From the NCBI GenBank assembly GCA_902594815.1, contig CACJNL010000007.1:1-61942 (forward strand): a DNA stretch of 61,942 nucleotides, read 5' to 3'. Below the pieces are notes generated by a model, which did not search any database, was not told the DNA's origin, and worked only from the letters and a program-made list of their open reading frames with translations. Shown here in pieces: positions 33,836-42,748 of this stretch (position 1 is its first letter; each line of letters opens with the position of its first letter). This DNA comes from an uncultured Alphaproteobacteria bacterium (GTDB lineage Bacteria > Pseudomonadota > Alphaproteobacteria > HIMB59 > GCA-002718135). Both the position numbers and the translations under genes were made by a program.

Positions 33836-35916
33836 TATCTAGTGAAAGAAGTAATATTTCCTCCATCTACGTTCAATATATTTCCTGTTGATTTAATAGA
33901 TTTAGAACTGGCAAAGAAATATACTCCCTCAGCAATATCTTCAGGTAAAATGCTTACTTTTAGTAAGCTTCTGTTTTTGTAAAACTCTTCTATTTTTGTA
34001 ATAGGTATTTTATTCCCATCAGCTCTTTGTTTTTTCCAATCACCACTCCAAATTTTTGAGTTTTGAATGACGGCATCAGGGTTAACAACATTAGATCTAA
34101 TTTTAAATGATGCTCCTTCTAAGGCAATGGATCGCGATAGATGAAGAAGTGAACTTTTAGCAACGCTGTAAGCTGATGCTCCTTTGGATGCATTTAAACT
34201 ATTTTTACTTGAGATGAATATAATTGACCCACCTTTATTTTGATTCATCATGGTTTGGTAAACTTCTCTGCTAATTAAAAAACATCCCTTAGATAGAACT
34301 TCCATGTTTTTATCCCAAAGTTTTGAAGATGTATTTTCAAACAGTGCGGCAGATGCAAATCCAGCATTTGCCACCAAAACATCAATACCTCCAAATAATT
34401 CTATACTTTGATTAACAGCATGTTTAACATCATTTTCATTTGTAACATCCATTTTGATAGAAGTTACAACATCTTCTCCAAATCTTGCTGCAAATTTTGC
34501 ATGAGTTTGTTGAAGAGATTTTTTATCAATGTCTGTTAATACTACACAACATCCTTCTTGAAGAAACTTGAGTGCAGTTGCTGAGCCAATTCCACCAGCT
34601 GCTCCTGTAATTAAAGCTACCTTTCCTGCAAGCTCTTTTTCTGGAGGCATTCTTTTTAATTTTGCTTCTTCTAATTCCCAGTATTCAATTCTAAATGCTT
34701 CTTTTTCAGTTAATCCTGTATATTTGCTTATCCCTTCGGCACCTTTCATTACATTAATAGCATTGACAAAGAATTCACTGGCTATTCGTGCTGTGGATTT
34801 GTTTTTTGCAAAGGACATCATTCCATATTCTGGAATTAAAATAATAACTGGATAAGGATCTCTTAAATTAGGGGAGTTCTTATTTTTATTTCTTTTATAA
34901 TATTTTGTATAGGCTGCTTTATATTTACTTAAATGATTTACAATTACATCATTAAGTTTTTTTTCATTTTTCAATAGATTACTCAACGATGGAAGAATTA
35001 AAGGTAATCTTTTTGTTCTCAAAAAATGATCAGGACAAGATGTTCCAATTGATGCAACTTTATTTAAATTTTGTGAGTTAACAAATTCAAGAGTAGTAGT
35101 TGATTTGTTTAAATGTAAAATTTTTGAATTTTCTATTGAGAGATTACCTCTAATTATAGAAATAAGTTTTCTCTCAAATTCAGGGGATGATTTTTTTTGG
35201 TAAGTAGGTTTGCCAAAAGAATATTTTTTGATTGAGCTGTTTAAGTAAACTTGCGCTTTTTTTATAATATCTATTGAATTCTTATAACATTCTGCACTTG
35301 TAAATCCCCACGTAAATAATCCGTGATGACCAAGCACTATTCCATTAATATTATTCTTCTTCTTTATAAGTTTTTCCATTTTAAGCCCTAGATCAAAACC
35401 AGGTCTTTGCCAGTTCAGCCAGCCTATTTTGTTTTGATAAACCTTTTTAAGAATATCTCTACCATTTTTCATTGTTGCAAGTGCAATTACTGAGTCTGGA
35501 TGTGTATGGTCAACTTCAGGAAAGGGTACGTACGCATGCAGAGGTGTATCTATACTTGCTGCTCTTGGATTATTATTAAAGGTGCACATTGGATAGTAAC
35601 CAACCATTTCATCTTCAAAGTTAAACCCTTTATAAATTTTTTTTAGATGTATTAGTTTTTCCATATACAAGCTTGCAAATCCATCTTTTTTTATGGAGCC
35701 TAAATCTCCCCCTGACCCTTTCACAAAAAGTATCTCTTTATTTTTTTTATCTATAGGATCTTTTAATATTATTTTTGAAGATGTATTACCGCCACCAAAG
35801 TTTGTAATTTTTAAATCTTTTCCAAGTAAGTTTGAACGAAGTATTAATTGCTCTAATTTGCTAATTTTATTGTAGTTTGGTAACCAGTTATTTTTGATAG
35901 GTTTTTGATATCTCAT
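33835..35916 (-). CDS. rhaD: Bifunctional rhamnulose-1-phosphate aldolase/short-chain dehydrogenase
   Basis: Fusion of 693 residues. Residues about 1-420 form a class II aldolase domain (FGGGNTSSKI near 39, the zinc-type HTHPDSVIALATM near 136, GHHGLFTWG near 195). Residues about 430-693 form an SDR domain with TGAAGGIG near 438, NAGFASA and YSVAKSS. It cleaves L-rhamnulose 1-phosphate to dihydroxyacetone phosphate and L-lactaldehyde, and the second domain can oxidise the aldehyde. This two-in-one form is known in rhizobia and Bacillus. It is divergent from the importer across 130 bases. Confidence 0.9.
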   Translation of the reverse strand: MRYQKPIKNNWLPNYNKISKLEQLILRSNLLGKDLKITNFGGGNTSSKIILKDPIDKKNKEILFVKGSGGDLGSIKKDGFASLYMEKLIHLKKIYKGFNFEDEMVGYYPMCTFNNNPRAASIDTPLHAYVPFPEVDHTHPDSVIALATMKNGRDILKKVYQNKIGWLNWQRPGFDLGLKMEKLIKKKNNINGIVLGHHGLFTWGFTSAECYKNSIDIIKKAQVYLNSSIKKYSFGKPTYQKKSSPEFERKLISIIRGNLSIENSKILHLNKSTTTLEFVNSQNLNKVASIGTSCPDHFLRTKRLPLILPSLSNLLKNEKKLNDVIVNHLSKYKAAYTKYYKRNKNKNSPNLRDPYPVIILIPEYGMMSFAKNKSTARIASEFFVNAINVMKGAEGISKYTGLTEKEAFRIEYWELEEAKLKRMPPEKELAGKVALITGAAGGIGSATALKFLQEGCCVVLTDIDKKSLQQTHAKFAARFGEDVVTSIKMDVTNENDVKHAVNQSIELFGGIDVLVANAGFASAALFENTSSKLWDKNMEVLSKGCFLISREVYQTMMNQNKGGSIIFISSKNSLNASKGASAYSVAKSSLLHLSRSIALEGASFKIRSNVVNPDAVIQNSKIWSGDWKKQRADGNKIPITKIEEFYKNRSLLKVSILPEDIAEGVYFFASSKSIKSTGNILNVDGGNITSFTR

Positions 35917-35981
35917 AAAAAAATTCTATAATACAATAAATCTATTTTAATGATATTAAAATTTAATTATATTTTTTACTT

Positions 35982-35997
35982 GATTAGTTTAGTAATC
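35982..35997. promoter_or_regulatory. Inverted repeat, possible operator between the rhamnose operons
   Basis: Perfect repeat GATTA - 6 bases - TAATC (35982-35986 and 35993-35997) in the gap between divergent rhaD and the rhamnose importer. Its central position would let one regulator control both operons. The surrounding DNA is very AT-rich, so chance occurrence is possible. No regulator gene is nearby. Confidence 0.3.
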
Positions 35998-36046
35998 TAT
36001 TTAACTTAATTTAAAATTAATTCATTAATTTATAATGGGAGGAATA

Positions 36047-37033
36047 ATGAAAAAATTAATATTAATATTATCTTCATTCTTACTACTTTCATTTAACGTA
36101 AGTGCAGCTGACATGCGTATAGCACTTGTTGTTAAAGGTTTAGGTATTGGTTTCTTTGAAGCTGCTGCAGAAGGTGGAGAAGAGGCTGCAAAAGAAATTG
36201 GCGGTATTGAAGTTATTTATACTGGGCCCGCAACTACTACTGCTGAGGCGCAAATAGAGGTGATTAACTCTCTTATCGCACAAAAAGTTGATGCAATTGC
36301 AATTTCTGCAAACGATAGAGATGCTCTTGTTCCGATAGGAAAAAAAGCAATGCAAAGAGGTATCACTGTAATTTCTTGGGACTCTGGCATTGGTGAAGAT
36401 GGTAGAGTTATGAATTTAGATCCATCAAACACAGCACTAATAGGGTCATCTAATATTAAATGGATGAAAAACTCTATGGGTGATGAAGGTGAATTTGCAA
36501 TCCTAAGTGCTACTAGCCAAGCAACAAATCAAAATGCTTGGATTGAAGAAATGAAAAAGGAATTTGCAAAGCCAGAATATTCTAAGATGAAATGGGTTGA
36601 TACTGTTTATGGTGACGACTTATTTGATAAGAGTTATCAAGAAGCTCTTGGTCTTTTCAAAAAATATCCAAATCTTAAAGGTATTATAGCACCAACTTCT
36701 GTTGGCATTGTCGCTGCAGCAAAAGCAGTAGAAGATCAGGGACTTGTTGGAAAGGTTTATGTAACTGGCCTTGGACTACCAAGCGAAATGCAAGCTCATG
36801 TTAAAAGTGGTGCGGCAAAGCAGTTTGGTATCTGGAATCCTATTGATCTAGGTTACTCGGCTGTTTATTTATCTCATCAAATTGCGAGTGGTGCATACAC
36901 TGGTCAAGAAGGTGAATGTATCCCAACAGGCAGAATGGGTGAAATTTGTATTGGGGCAGGAAACTCTGCTGCAATGGCAGATCCATTCATTTTTGATGCT
37001 TCAAATATCGATAAATTTGCAGCAATATTCTAA
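36047..37033 (+). CDS. rhaS: Periplasmic sugar-binding protein, likely rhamnose ABC receptor
   Basis: RbsB/RhaS-type receptor of 328 residues with a signal peptide ending near NVSAA. The region ALVVKGLGIGFFEAAAEGGEEAAKEIGG is the usual start of this family, and GECIPTGRMGEICIG near the end resembles RhaS-type receptors. GGGAGG at 36038-36043 is the ribosome site, so the ATG at 36047 is chosen and an in-frame ATG at 36035 rejected. It leads the rhamnose operon and is followed by a strong hairpin. Rhamnose as ligand is inferred from the linked rhamnose enzymes. Confidence 0.88.
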   Translation: MKKLILILSSFLLLSFNVSAADMRIALVVKGLGIGFFEAAAEGGEEAAKEIGGIEVIYTGPATTTAEAQIEVINSLIAQKVDAIAISANDRDALVPIGKKAMQRGITVISWDSGIGEDGRVMNLDPSNTALIGSSNIKWMKNSMGDEGEFAILSATSQATNQNAWIEEMKKEFAKPEYSKMKWVDTVYGDDLFDKSYQEALGLFKKYPNLKGIIAPTSVGIVAAAKAVEDQGLVGKVYVTGLGLPSEMQAHVKSGAAKQFGIWNPIDLGYSAVYLSHQIASGAYTGQEGECIPTGRMGEICIGAGNSAAMADPFIFDASNIDKFAAIF

Positions 37034-37049
37034 TAAATAATTTTAAAAA

Positions 37050-37082
37050 ACATACGACCATATCATGGTCGTATGTTTATTT
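37050..37082 (+). terminator. Terminator-like hairpin between binding protein and ATPase genes
   Basis: Twelve-base perfect stem (arms 37050-37061 and 37065-37076) with a three-base loop, preceded by A residues and followed by TTTATTT (37076-37082). The ATPase ATG follows at once (37083). As in the other two importers here, it likely reduces expression of the membrane parts relative to the receptor. Confidence 0.75.
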
Positions 37083-38561
37083 ATGAAACTAGAACTTAAA
37101 AAAATTTCAAAATTTTTTCCTGGGATTAAAGCCCTTCAATCTGTGGATTTTAGTTTAAAACAAAACAGTATTCATGCACTTCTTGGAGAAAATGGAGCAG
37201 GGAAATCAACATTAGTTAAAATTTTATGTGGTGTTTATCAGCCAGATGAAGGATCAATTCATTTAGATGGTCAAAAGGAAGTTATTCAAGATCCAACGGC
37301 TTCTCTAAATTTAGGTATCTCTGCTATTCATCAAGAGTCGGTAATGTTTGATGAATTGAGTGTTATGGAAAATATTTTTATAGGTAATCATATTACTAAG
37401 TCTAACAGATTAGTTGATTGGACCTCGATGGAGAAAAAAACAATAGAACTCTTAGGTAATCTAGAGGCTGATATTAAGCCTGAAGAAAAAATTAAGGATC
37501 TAAGCATTGCTCAAAGACATATAGTTCAAATCTCTAGGTCTTTAGTGCATGATGCAGATATAGTTATAATGGATGAACCAACAGCATCTCTTTCTCAGAA
37601 AGAAATCGATGAGTTATATGTAATAATAAGAAATCTAAAAAAACAAAACAAATCAATAATTTTTATATCGCACAAACTAGATGAAGTGCTAGAAATTTGC
37701 GATGAATTTACAGTCTTAAGGGATGGAGAACTAATTAAAACTGATTTAATTTCAAATACTAACAAAGATCAATTAGTGACTTACATGGCGGGGAGAGAAA
37801 TAAGCCAAATTTTTCCAAAAAAACACGTAAAGATTGAAGATGAAATATTTAGTGTAAAAAATTTGTATAAAAAAACACAATTCAAAAATATAAATTTTAA
37901 TTTGAGAAAAAAAGAAATTTTAGGTTTTTATGGTTTAGTTGGTTCAGGCAGGACTGAAGTTATGAAAACTATTTTTGGAATTAATAAGTTTGATGAAGGA
38001 GAAGTTAATTTCAAAAATAAAAATTTAAATATTACCAAGCCAAAAGATGCAATTAAAAATGGCATTGTCTATCTTTCTGAAGAAAGACAAAATTTAGGTA
38101 TGACCGGTCTGATGTCTGTTAAAGATAACATTAACATGGCAATTATGGATAAAAACTCTCAATACCTAATTTTAGATAAGTTAAAAGATTTGCAAAACGC
38201 ATCAGAACTTCAAGAAAAACTAAATATCAAAGTCTCTTATTGGTCTCAATTGGCACAAAGTTTATCTGGCGGAAATCAACAAAAAACAGTTATTGCAAAA
38301 TGGCTATCTACTAAACCTGAAGTTTTGATCCTAGACGAACCAACTAAAGGCATAGATGTTAGATCCAAGTCAGCTGTTCATGAGTTCATGGGCGAGTTAG
38401 TTGATTCAGGAATGTCTATAATAATGATCTCATCTGAATTACCAGAAATTTTAGGGATGTGTGACAGGGTAGTCGTAATGTATAAAGGTCTAATAAAAAA
38501 TATTTTAGAAGTTTCTAACACATCTTCTGAAGAAATAGTCAAACTTGCTAGTGGTGAATAA
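37083..38561 (+). CDS. rhaT: Sugar ABC transporter ATPase, RbsA/RhaT type (two domains)
   Basis: Fused double nucleotide-binding protein of 492 residues. The first half has Walker A GENGAGKST near residue 37 and Walker B IVIMDEPTAS near residue 160. The second half has the degenerate Walker A GLVGSGRTE near residue 281, the signature LSGGNQQK near 396 and LILDEPTKGID near 416. This is the ribose/rhamnose-importer layout. The open frame also offers an ATG at 37065 within the hairpin; 37083 gives the normal N-terminus MKLELKKISK. Substrate rhamnose is inferred from context. Confidence 0.9.
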   Translation: MKLELKKISKFFPGIKALQSVDFSLKQNSIHALLGENGAGKSTLVKILCGVYQPDEGSIHLDGQKEVIQDPTASLNLGISAIHQESVMFDELSVMENIFIGNHITKSNRLVDWTSMEKKTIELLGNLEADIKPEEKIKDLSIAQRHIVQISRSLVHDADIVIMDEPTASLSQKEIDELYVIIRNLKKQNKSIIFISHKLDEVLEICDEFTVLRDGELIKTDLISNTNKDQLVTYMAGREISQIFPKKHVKIEDEIFSVKNLYKKTQFKNINFNLRKKEILGFYGLVGSGRTEVMKTIFGINKFDEGEVNFKNKNLNITKPKDAIKNGIVYLSEERQNLGMTGLMSVKDNINMAIMDKNSQYLILDKLKDLQNASELQEKLNIKVSYWSQLAQSLSGGNQQKTVIAKWLSTKPEVLILDEPTKGIDVRSKSAVHEFMGELVDSGMSIIMISSELPEILGMCDRVVVMYKGLIKNILEVSNTSSEEIVKLASGE

Positions 38562-38564
38562 TAA

Positions 38565-39530
38565 ATGATGAATTTAATAAAAAATAGAGATTTTATTTTA
38601 TTTAGTATTATTATTTTTGGAGTTATTTTAGTTGGTATTGCAAATCCATATTTTGTTAAACCCTCAAGTTTATCTGATGTCTTAACTGATACTTCTATAT
38701 TGATAATTCTCGCTTTAAGTCAGATGATTGTAATACTTATTAGGGCAATTGATTTGTCAGTTGCTTCCAATTTAGCTCTATCAGGGATGTTGATATCTTT
38801 GCTCTCAACTGTATATCCAGAATTACCCGTAGTGTTTTTTATTATTTTATCATGTTTAATAGGCACTTTTTTAGGAGTTTTAAACGGCGTATCAATAGCC
38901 ATTCTTAAGGTGCCTTTTATAGTTACAACTTTAGGAACCTTAAGCATTTATAGAGGTTTGATATATTTCGTAAGTGATGGGAAGCAAGTTTATTCTCATG
39001 AATTTTCTGAGAGTTTCCTGGCTTTGATACATTATAAATTCTTATCATTATCTTTTTTATTTTGGGTAGCTGTGTTTGTTTTTGTCGTTATGTACATTTT
39101 GTTAAATCACACTCGTTTTGGTCGAAATCTCTACTCACTTGGTGGAAATCCTGATGCTGCTAAGTACATAGGTATTAATGAAAATAAGTATGTAATTTTA
39201 GCTTATTCAATATCAGGTTTTTTTGCAGGTTTATGTGGTTATTTATGGGTTGCAAGATATTCAGTTGCTTCAACTCAAATTGCAATAGGATTTGAATTAA
39301 CTGTAATTTCAGCATGTGTTGTAGGAGGTATAAGCGTAATGGGAGGTGTTGGCACTGTGGTGGGTTGTACTTTAGGTGCTTTACTTATAGGCTTAATAAG
39401 AAATGCATTACCAGCAGTAGATATTTCTCAATTTTGGCAGTTAGCAATTTCAGGAGCAATTATATTGATTGCAATAATAATTAATACGAAAACAGAACAA
39501 CGAAAAGATAAAACAATTATGGTAGAGTGA
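38565..39530 (+). CDS. rhaP: Sugar ABC transporter permease 1 (rhamnose importer)
   Basis: RbsC-family permease of 321 residues with about nine or ten helices. Typical blocks are RAIDLSVASNLALSG near residue 60, LKVPFIVTTLGTLSIYRGL near residue 114 and VVGGISVMGGVGTVVG near residue 252. It follows the ATPase by three bases and overlaps the next permease. Two different permeases in one operon is the layout of the rhizobial rhamnose importer (RhaP, RhaQ). Confidence 0.9.
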   Translation: MMNLIKNRDFILFSIIIFGVILVGIANPYFVKPSSLSDVLTDTSILIILALSQMIVILIRAIDLSVASNLALSGMLISLLSTVYPELPVVFFIILSCLIGTFLGVLNGVSIAILKVPFIVTTLGTLSIYRGLIYFVSDGKQVYSHEFSESFLALIHYKFLSLSFLFWVAVFVFVVMYILLNHTRFGRNLYSLGGNPDAAKYIGINENKYVILAYSISGFFAGLCGYLWVARYSVASTQIAIGFELTVISACVVGGISVMGGVGTVVGCTLGALLIGLIRNALPAVDISQFWQLAISGAIILIAIIINTKTEQRKDKTIMVE

Positions 39531-40513
39531 TGAAAAATATAATTCCAGAAAATCCTCCATTCAAATTATTGAATATTCTTTACAAAAAAGAATTCATTTT
39601 ATTTATGGTATTATTATCAATCATTTTGATAAACTCCAATGTCTCACCATACTTTCTTGATTTATATAATTTAATTGACAGTACTTTTTTATTTAGTGAA
39701 AAAGCAATTATAGCCTTGAGCATGACTTTTGTTATTATTGCAAGACAAATAGATTTGTCTGTTGCATCAATAATTGCAGTATCTTCCTGTGTGTTAGGTT
39801 ACACAACAAGTATTGGCATGGATACATATCTCGTAATTATATTCACTCTTCTAAGTGGCATTATGTGCGGTGCCTTTAATGGTTTTATAATTATTCGATT
39901 TGCAATCCCATCAATTATAGTAACTATTGGAACTATGTCTTTATTTAGAGGATTAGCATATTCTTTTTTAGAGGATCAATATTACAATAAGTTTCCACAA
40001 TTTGTAGTTTCACTAGGAAGTGATTACCTATTTGGCTACATACCTTATGCTTTTTTAACCTTTATTATTTTATCACTCTTCTTTGCATTCATATTGCATA
40101 AAACCATTATAGGAAAAAGAATTTATTCAATTGGAAATAATCCAGAGTCTGCGCAGTATACCGGTATTCAGGTTGATAAATATACATTTGTCTTATTCAC
40201 TCTAAATGGTCTTTTTTCTGCAATTGCTGCCATATTTTTATCAGGAAGGCTATCTAGTGTAAGACCTAATATTGCTTTTGGTTGGGAATTAGAGATTATA
40301 ACGATGGTTGTTTTAGGTGGTGTGTATATTTACGGAGGTTCAGGATCTATATTAGGTGTTGTGATATCGATTTTCATTTTAGGTATGCTCTCTTTTGGTC
40401 TTGGCTTATTAAATGTTCCTGGAGTTGGTATTATTATATTTACAGGTCTTTTATTAATTTTAAGTATTGGCTTTCCATCATTTATTAAATATTTTAGAAG
40501 TAAAAATGAGTGA
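39530..40513 (+). CDS. rhaQ: Sugar ABC transporter permease 2 (rhamnose importer)
   Basis: Second RbsC-family permease, 327 residues, with ARQIDLSVASIIAVSS near residue 76, IRFAIPSIIVTIGTMSLFRGL near residue 121 and VLGGVYIYGGSGSILG near residue 260. Its ATG overlaps the stop of permease 1 (TGATG); an in-frame GTG one codon earlier is less likely. It overlaps the ASRT-family gene by eight bases. Together with permease 1 it should form a heterodimeric channel. Confidence 0.9.
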   Translation: MKNIIPENPPFKLLNILYKKEFILFMVLLSIILINSNVSPYFLDLYNLIDSTFLFSEKAIIALSMTFVIIARQIDLSVASIIAVSSCVLGYTTSIGMDTYLVIIFTLLSGIMCGAFNGFIIIRFAIPSIIVTIGTMSLFRGLAYSFLEDQYYNKFPQFVVSLGSDYLFGYIPYAFLTFIILSLFFAFILHKTIIGKRIYSIGNNPESAQYTGIQVDKYTFVLFTLNGLFSAIAAIFLSGRLSSVRPNIAFGWELEIITMVVLGGVYIYGGSGSILGVVISIFILGMLSFGLGLLNVPGVGIIIFTGLLLILSIGFPSFIKYFRSKNE

Positions 40514-40898
40514 TTTAGGACAAAAAATATGGGTTTTTCCTGATGCGTTTCTTCCTTTGGAAGGAGAACCTTATAAGACTACTGATAGTGGTGATCAATA
40601 TGGACATGAGTCTTTGTGTGTCGTTAATACATCTAACACAGAAGCACGTTTAATTATTGATTTTTTATATGAAGATGAAGACCCAATAGAAAATTTCCAA
40701 ATCACAATTGGTGCAAGAAGAAGTTTACATCTAAGACTAGATAAAATTGACATTAACGGAAAAAAATTAAGAAGAGAAAAACCATACTCAATAATTCTAA
40801 AAAGTGATCTTAATGTAGTTGCCCAATTATCTAGACTTGATACAACTTCTCAGTATAATTCATTCATGACTTCTTTAGGTTGGGGAACAGATGTTTAA
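40506..40898 (+). CDS. ASRT superfamily protein (Anabaena sensory rhodopsin transducer-like)
   Basis: Small soluble protein of 130 residues. The opening GQKIWVFPDAFLP, the GHESLCVVNTS block near residue 35, and FLYEDEDPIENFQITIGARRSLHLRLDK match the beta-sandwich ASRT family (DUF1362/PF07100 type). That family was proposed to bind small molecules and to occur in sugar operons far from rhodopsins. Here it is wedged between the second rhamnose permease (8-base overlap) and rhaI (8-base overlap), so it is certainly part of the rhamnose operon. It may sense or channel a sugar, for instance as a mutarotase-like or accessory factor; unproven. Confidence 0.8.
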   Translation: MSDLGQKIWVFPDAFLPLEGEPYKTTDSGDQYGHESLCVVNTSNTEARLIIDFLYEDEDPIENFQITIGARRSLHLRLDKIDINGKKLRREKPYSIILKSDLNVVAQLSRLDTTSQYNSFMTSLGWGTDV

Positions 40899-42177
40899 AG
40901 CAGTAGATAAAGGTTTAATTGATAAACATAATTCAAGTTTAATTTCTGAATTGAACCATGATTTTGAATACTTAAGTAAAAAGTTTCAAACACAAAATAT
41001 CAGTATTGAAGAAATTAAAAATAAATTAAAAAATTTTCAAGTGGCCGTCCCCACATGGGGTGTTGGAACAGGAGGTACACGCTTTGCAAGATTTCCTGGT
41101 ATTGGTGAACCTCAAAATATTTATGAAAAGATTGAAGATTGTGCCGTCATTAATGATTTGGTTGGAATAACGCAAAAAGTATCCCCGCATTTTCCATGGG
41201 ATAATGTAAGTGATTTTAAAGAGCTTAAAGAATTTGCGGATGATTTTAATATTGGATTTGATGTAGTTAACTCAAATACATTTCAAGATCAAGGTGACCA
41301 ATTAAGCTTCAAGCATGGCAGTTTAACAAATGCTGACAAAGCAGTTAGGGAAAAAGCAATTAAAATAAACATTGACGCTATCGAGGCAGGAATTACCTTA
41401 GAGTCAAAAGGGCTAACTGTTTGGGTAGGAGATGGTGGAAACTTTCCTGGTCAAATAAGTTTTTCAAAATCTTTAGAGAGATATATCGATTCTATGAAAA
41501 ATATTTACACAAAACTTCCAAATGATTGGAGAGTTTATCTTGAACATAAACCCTATGAGCCAGCATTCTACTCAACTGTAATAAGTGACTGGGGAACAAG
41601 TTATATTTGTGCAAAAGAGCTTGGAGAAAAAGCATTATGTTTAGTTGATCTTGGTCATCATTTACCAAATACAAATATAGAGATGATAGTTTCACGACTG
41701 ATTGATTTAAAAAAACTAGGAGGTTTTCATTTTAACGATAGTAAATTTGGAGATGATGATTTAGATGCTGGTTCAATCAATCCTTATGAATTATTTTTAA
41801 TTTTTAATGAGCTTACTGAGGCACAAGAAGCAGGAAAGTTAACTAATGTAGCATATATGATTGATCAATCTCACAATGTTACTGATCCAATAGAAAGTTT
41901 AATACTTAGTGCAAATGAAATTGCCACATCTTATGCCAAATCATTATTAGTTGATCAAAACTTACTTAAGGAAAGTCAGGATAATAATGATGCAGTTCAT
42001 TGTATGCAGATATTAAAAAGTGCTTTCAATACCGATGTAAGTTCTTTGGTTGCTATGGCAAGATATGAAAATTCTAATGCTATAGACCCAATAAGTGTCT
42101 ATCGATCTCTTAATTATAAAAACAATAAATCTAAAGTAAGGGCATCTGCACAAGGCAGTACTTCAGGAATAGTATAA
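40891..42177 (+). CDS. rhaI: L-rhamnose isomerase (RhaI type)
   Basis: Metal-dependent TIM-barrel isomerase of 428 residues that converts L-rhamnose to L-rhamnulose. The N-terminal block FQVAVPTWGVGTGGTRF and FPGIGEP near residue 50 are typical of the Pseudomonas stutzeri/Rhizobium RhaI branch, not the E. coli RhaA branch. Metal ligands can be placed as Glu in YLEHKPYEP, Asp in CLVDLGHH, His in GGFHFNDSK and Asp in MIDQSHN. It closes the importer operon and, with the divergent kinase and aldolase, completes the route from rhamnose to lactaldehyde or lactate plus dihydroxyacetone phosphate. Confidence 0.93.
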   Translation: MFKAVDKGLIDKHNSSLISELNHDFEYLSKKFQTQNISIEEIKNKLKNFQVAVPTWGVGTGGTRFARFPGIGEPQNIYEKIEDCAVINDLVGITQKVSPHFPWDNVSDFKELKEFADDFNIGFDVVNSNTFQDQGDQLSFKHGSLTNADKAVREKAIKINIDAIEAGITLESKGLTVWVGDGGNFPGQISFSKSLERYIDSMKNIYTKLPNDWRVYLEHKPYEPAFYSTVISDWGTSYICAKELGEKALCLVDLGHHLPNTNIEMIVSRLIDLKKLGGFHFNDSKFGDDDLDAGSINPYELFLIFNELTEAQEAGKLTNVAYMIDQSHNVTDPIESLILSANEIATSYAKSLLVDQNLLKESQDNNDAVHCMQILKSAFNTDVSSLVAMARYENSNAIDPISVYRSLNYKNNKSKVRASAQGSTSGIV

Positions 42178-42178
42178 T

Positions 42179-42748
42179 CTATTCTCTAAATAGAAATAAA
42201 TTTGTACTTAATTTTACTTTATCTTTAAGAATAGTGGTATTTTTCCAATTGCCTATACCTATTTCAAAAGCAGTTCTAGAAAATATCAATTCACTTTGAA
42301 TTTGAACTAATTCTTCTGCTAGTCGCTTAACATTGATTACTAAAGGAACTATTGCACTCTTACCTTTTATTGTTAGCTCTACATCCATTGAAAATTCAGT
42401 TTCGTTTACATATGAAAATTTCTTTGTGTCGACGACTGCTTTCGGAAATTGCTGGGAATCAAAAAAAACATTACTCAGAAGCAGATCTTTGTATTTGATA
42501 TAATTCATATCAAGATCATTCACTTCTACATAAAAAATAGCTTTATTATTTTCTTTCTGGTTTAGATCTAGTTCCACAAAGCCGTCAATCGTATTAAAAC
42601 TACCTTTTACATTTTTAGCAAAAAGTACGGGCAATTCAAATTCAATAGTCGAAAGAGATTTATCTAATATCCATCTCTCAGCAGCATGGCTAAAACTAGG
42701 TATTACGTTTAAAAGAAAAAGAAATAAAAAAAATTTATACTTCTTCAA
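42179..42748 (-). CDS. YceI family periplasmic protein
   Basis: Lipocalin-like YceI protein of about 189 residues that may bind isoprenoid-type lipids. The mature part AERWILDKSLSTIEFELP and SFNTIDGFVELDL is typical. A signal peptide runs from KKYKFFLFLF to SFSHA. The start is uncertain: a TTG at 42748 gives a normal signal peptide and a short overlap with rnhA, while ATGs at 42781 and 42799 would add a polar extension before the hydrophobic core. One base separates its stop from that of rhaI. Confidence 0.85.
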   Translation of the reverse strand: MKKYKFFLFLFLLNVIPSFSHAAERWILDKSLSTIEFELPVLFAKNVKGSFNTIDGFVELDLNQKENNKAIFYVEVNDLDMNYIKYKDLLLSNVFFDSQQFPKAVVDTKKFSYVNETEFSMDVELTIKGKSAIVPLVINVKRLAEELVQIQSELIFSRTAFEIGIGNWKNTTILKDKVKLSTNLFLFRE

